DNA from: Lewinellaceae bacterium
GTDB lineage: Bacteria > Bacteroidota > Bacteroidia > Chitinophagales > Saprospiraceae
Length of the DNA: 33,807 nucleotides
Reading direction: 5' to 3'
Assembly (NCBI GenBank): GCA_947476195.1
Contig: CANJPT010000046.1
Span: 1-33,807, forward strand
Shown here: positions 33,787-33,807 of the stretch, one piece after another
Numbering within the stretch: the stretch's first letter is position 1
Layout of the letters: each line of letters begins with the position of its first letter
Notes under the pieces: generated by a model
The model's database searches: none
Told to the model about the DNA's origin: nothing
The model's input: the letters and a program-made list of their open reading frames with translations, nothing else
Program-made: the position numbers and the translations under genes

Positions 33787-33807
33787 GGTAATATAGCCAA
33801 ACTTAAC

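Noticed and set aside
1-33807. CRISPR arrays, tRNA or rRNA genes, prophage genes
   Set aside because: No regularly spaced direct repeats, no cloverleaf with a recognisable T arm, and no phage structural or integrase genes were seen.

Overview
The window looks like chromosomal DNA of a Bacteroidota species, most likely of the Saprospirales (Haliscomenobacter/Lewinella-like). Evidence: two secreted proteins with C-terminal sorting domains of the type IX secretion system, TAnnTTTG-type promoter elements, a long class II xylose isomerase, a LytS/LytTR pair of the Bacteroidota kind, thymidine kinase and Kdo transferase of Bacteroidota type, and dispersed short palindromes in the intergenic regions. 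The genus is inferred from protein style, not from a marker gene.

Layout. 1-351: gene-free, hairpin-rich DNA. 352-6528 (-): a giant alpha-2-macroglobulin lipoprotein. 6529-7892: a decaying stretch with a REP-like repeat, a small helical protein, an HNH endonuclease broken by one TAG codon, a 164-bp palindromic MITE-like element and the remains of a small membrane protein. 7893-10085 (+): a secreted SH3b protein and xylose isomerase, the latter followed by a good terminator. 10402-13797 (+): two paralogous secreted proteins (Ig-like domain, EF-hand/dockerin-like loop, T9SS sorting domain) separated by an array of REP-like palindromes. 13814-15611 (-): an orphan DUF2281 antitoxin-like protein and a GlcD-type FAD-linked oxidase. 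15632-17735 (+): an outer-membrane barrel-like protein and WaaA (Kdo transferase). A strong bidirectional terminator at 17860-17900 separates WaaA from the convergent second alpha-2-macroglobulin (17919-23576, -). 23830-26870 (-): a polysaccharide flippase, an FAD-dependent oxidoreductase and a conserved proline-linker protein, probably one operon read from 26870 leftwards. 27054-28897 (+): thymidine kinase and diaminopimelate decarboxylase. 29221-30996 (+): a histidine phosphatase and glycine C-acetyltransferase, preceded by a 91-bp MITE with a clean 9-bp target duplication. 31086-33786 (+): a LytTR response regulator and a soluble TPR-LytS histidine kinase.

Most genes are ordinary housekeeping or envelope genes: lipid A-Kdo assembly, envelope macroglobulins, flippase, lysine and threonine/glycine metabolism. 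I see no complete undescribed multi-gene system. The most unusual signals are at the DNA level: two MITE-like elements, a REP family, and a perfect 27-bp palindrome inside waaA that looks like an in-frame shortened version of an inverted repeat lying downstream of the first macroglobulin gene.
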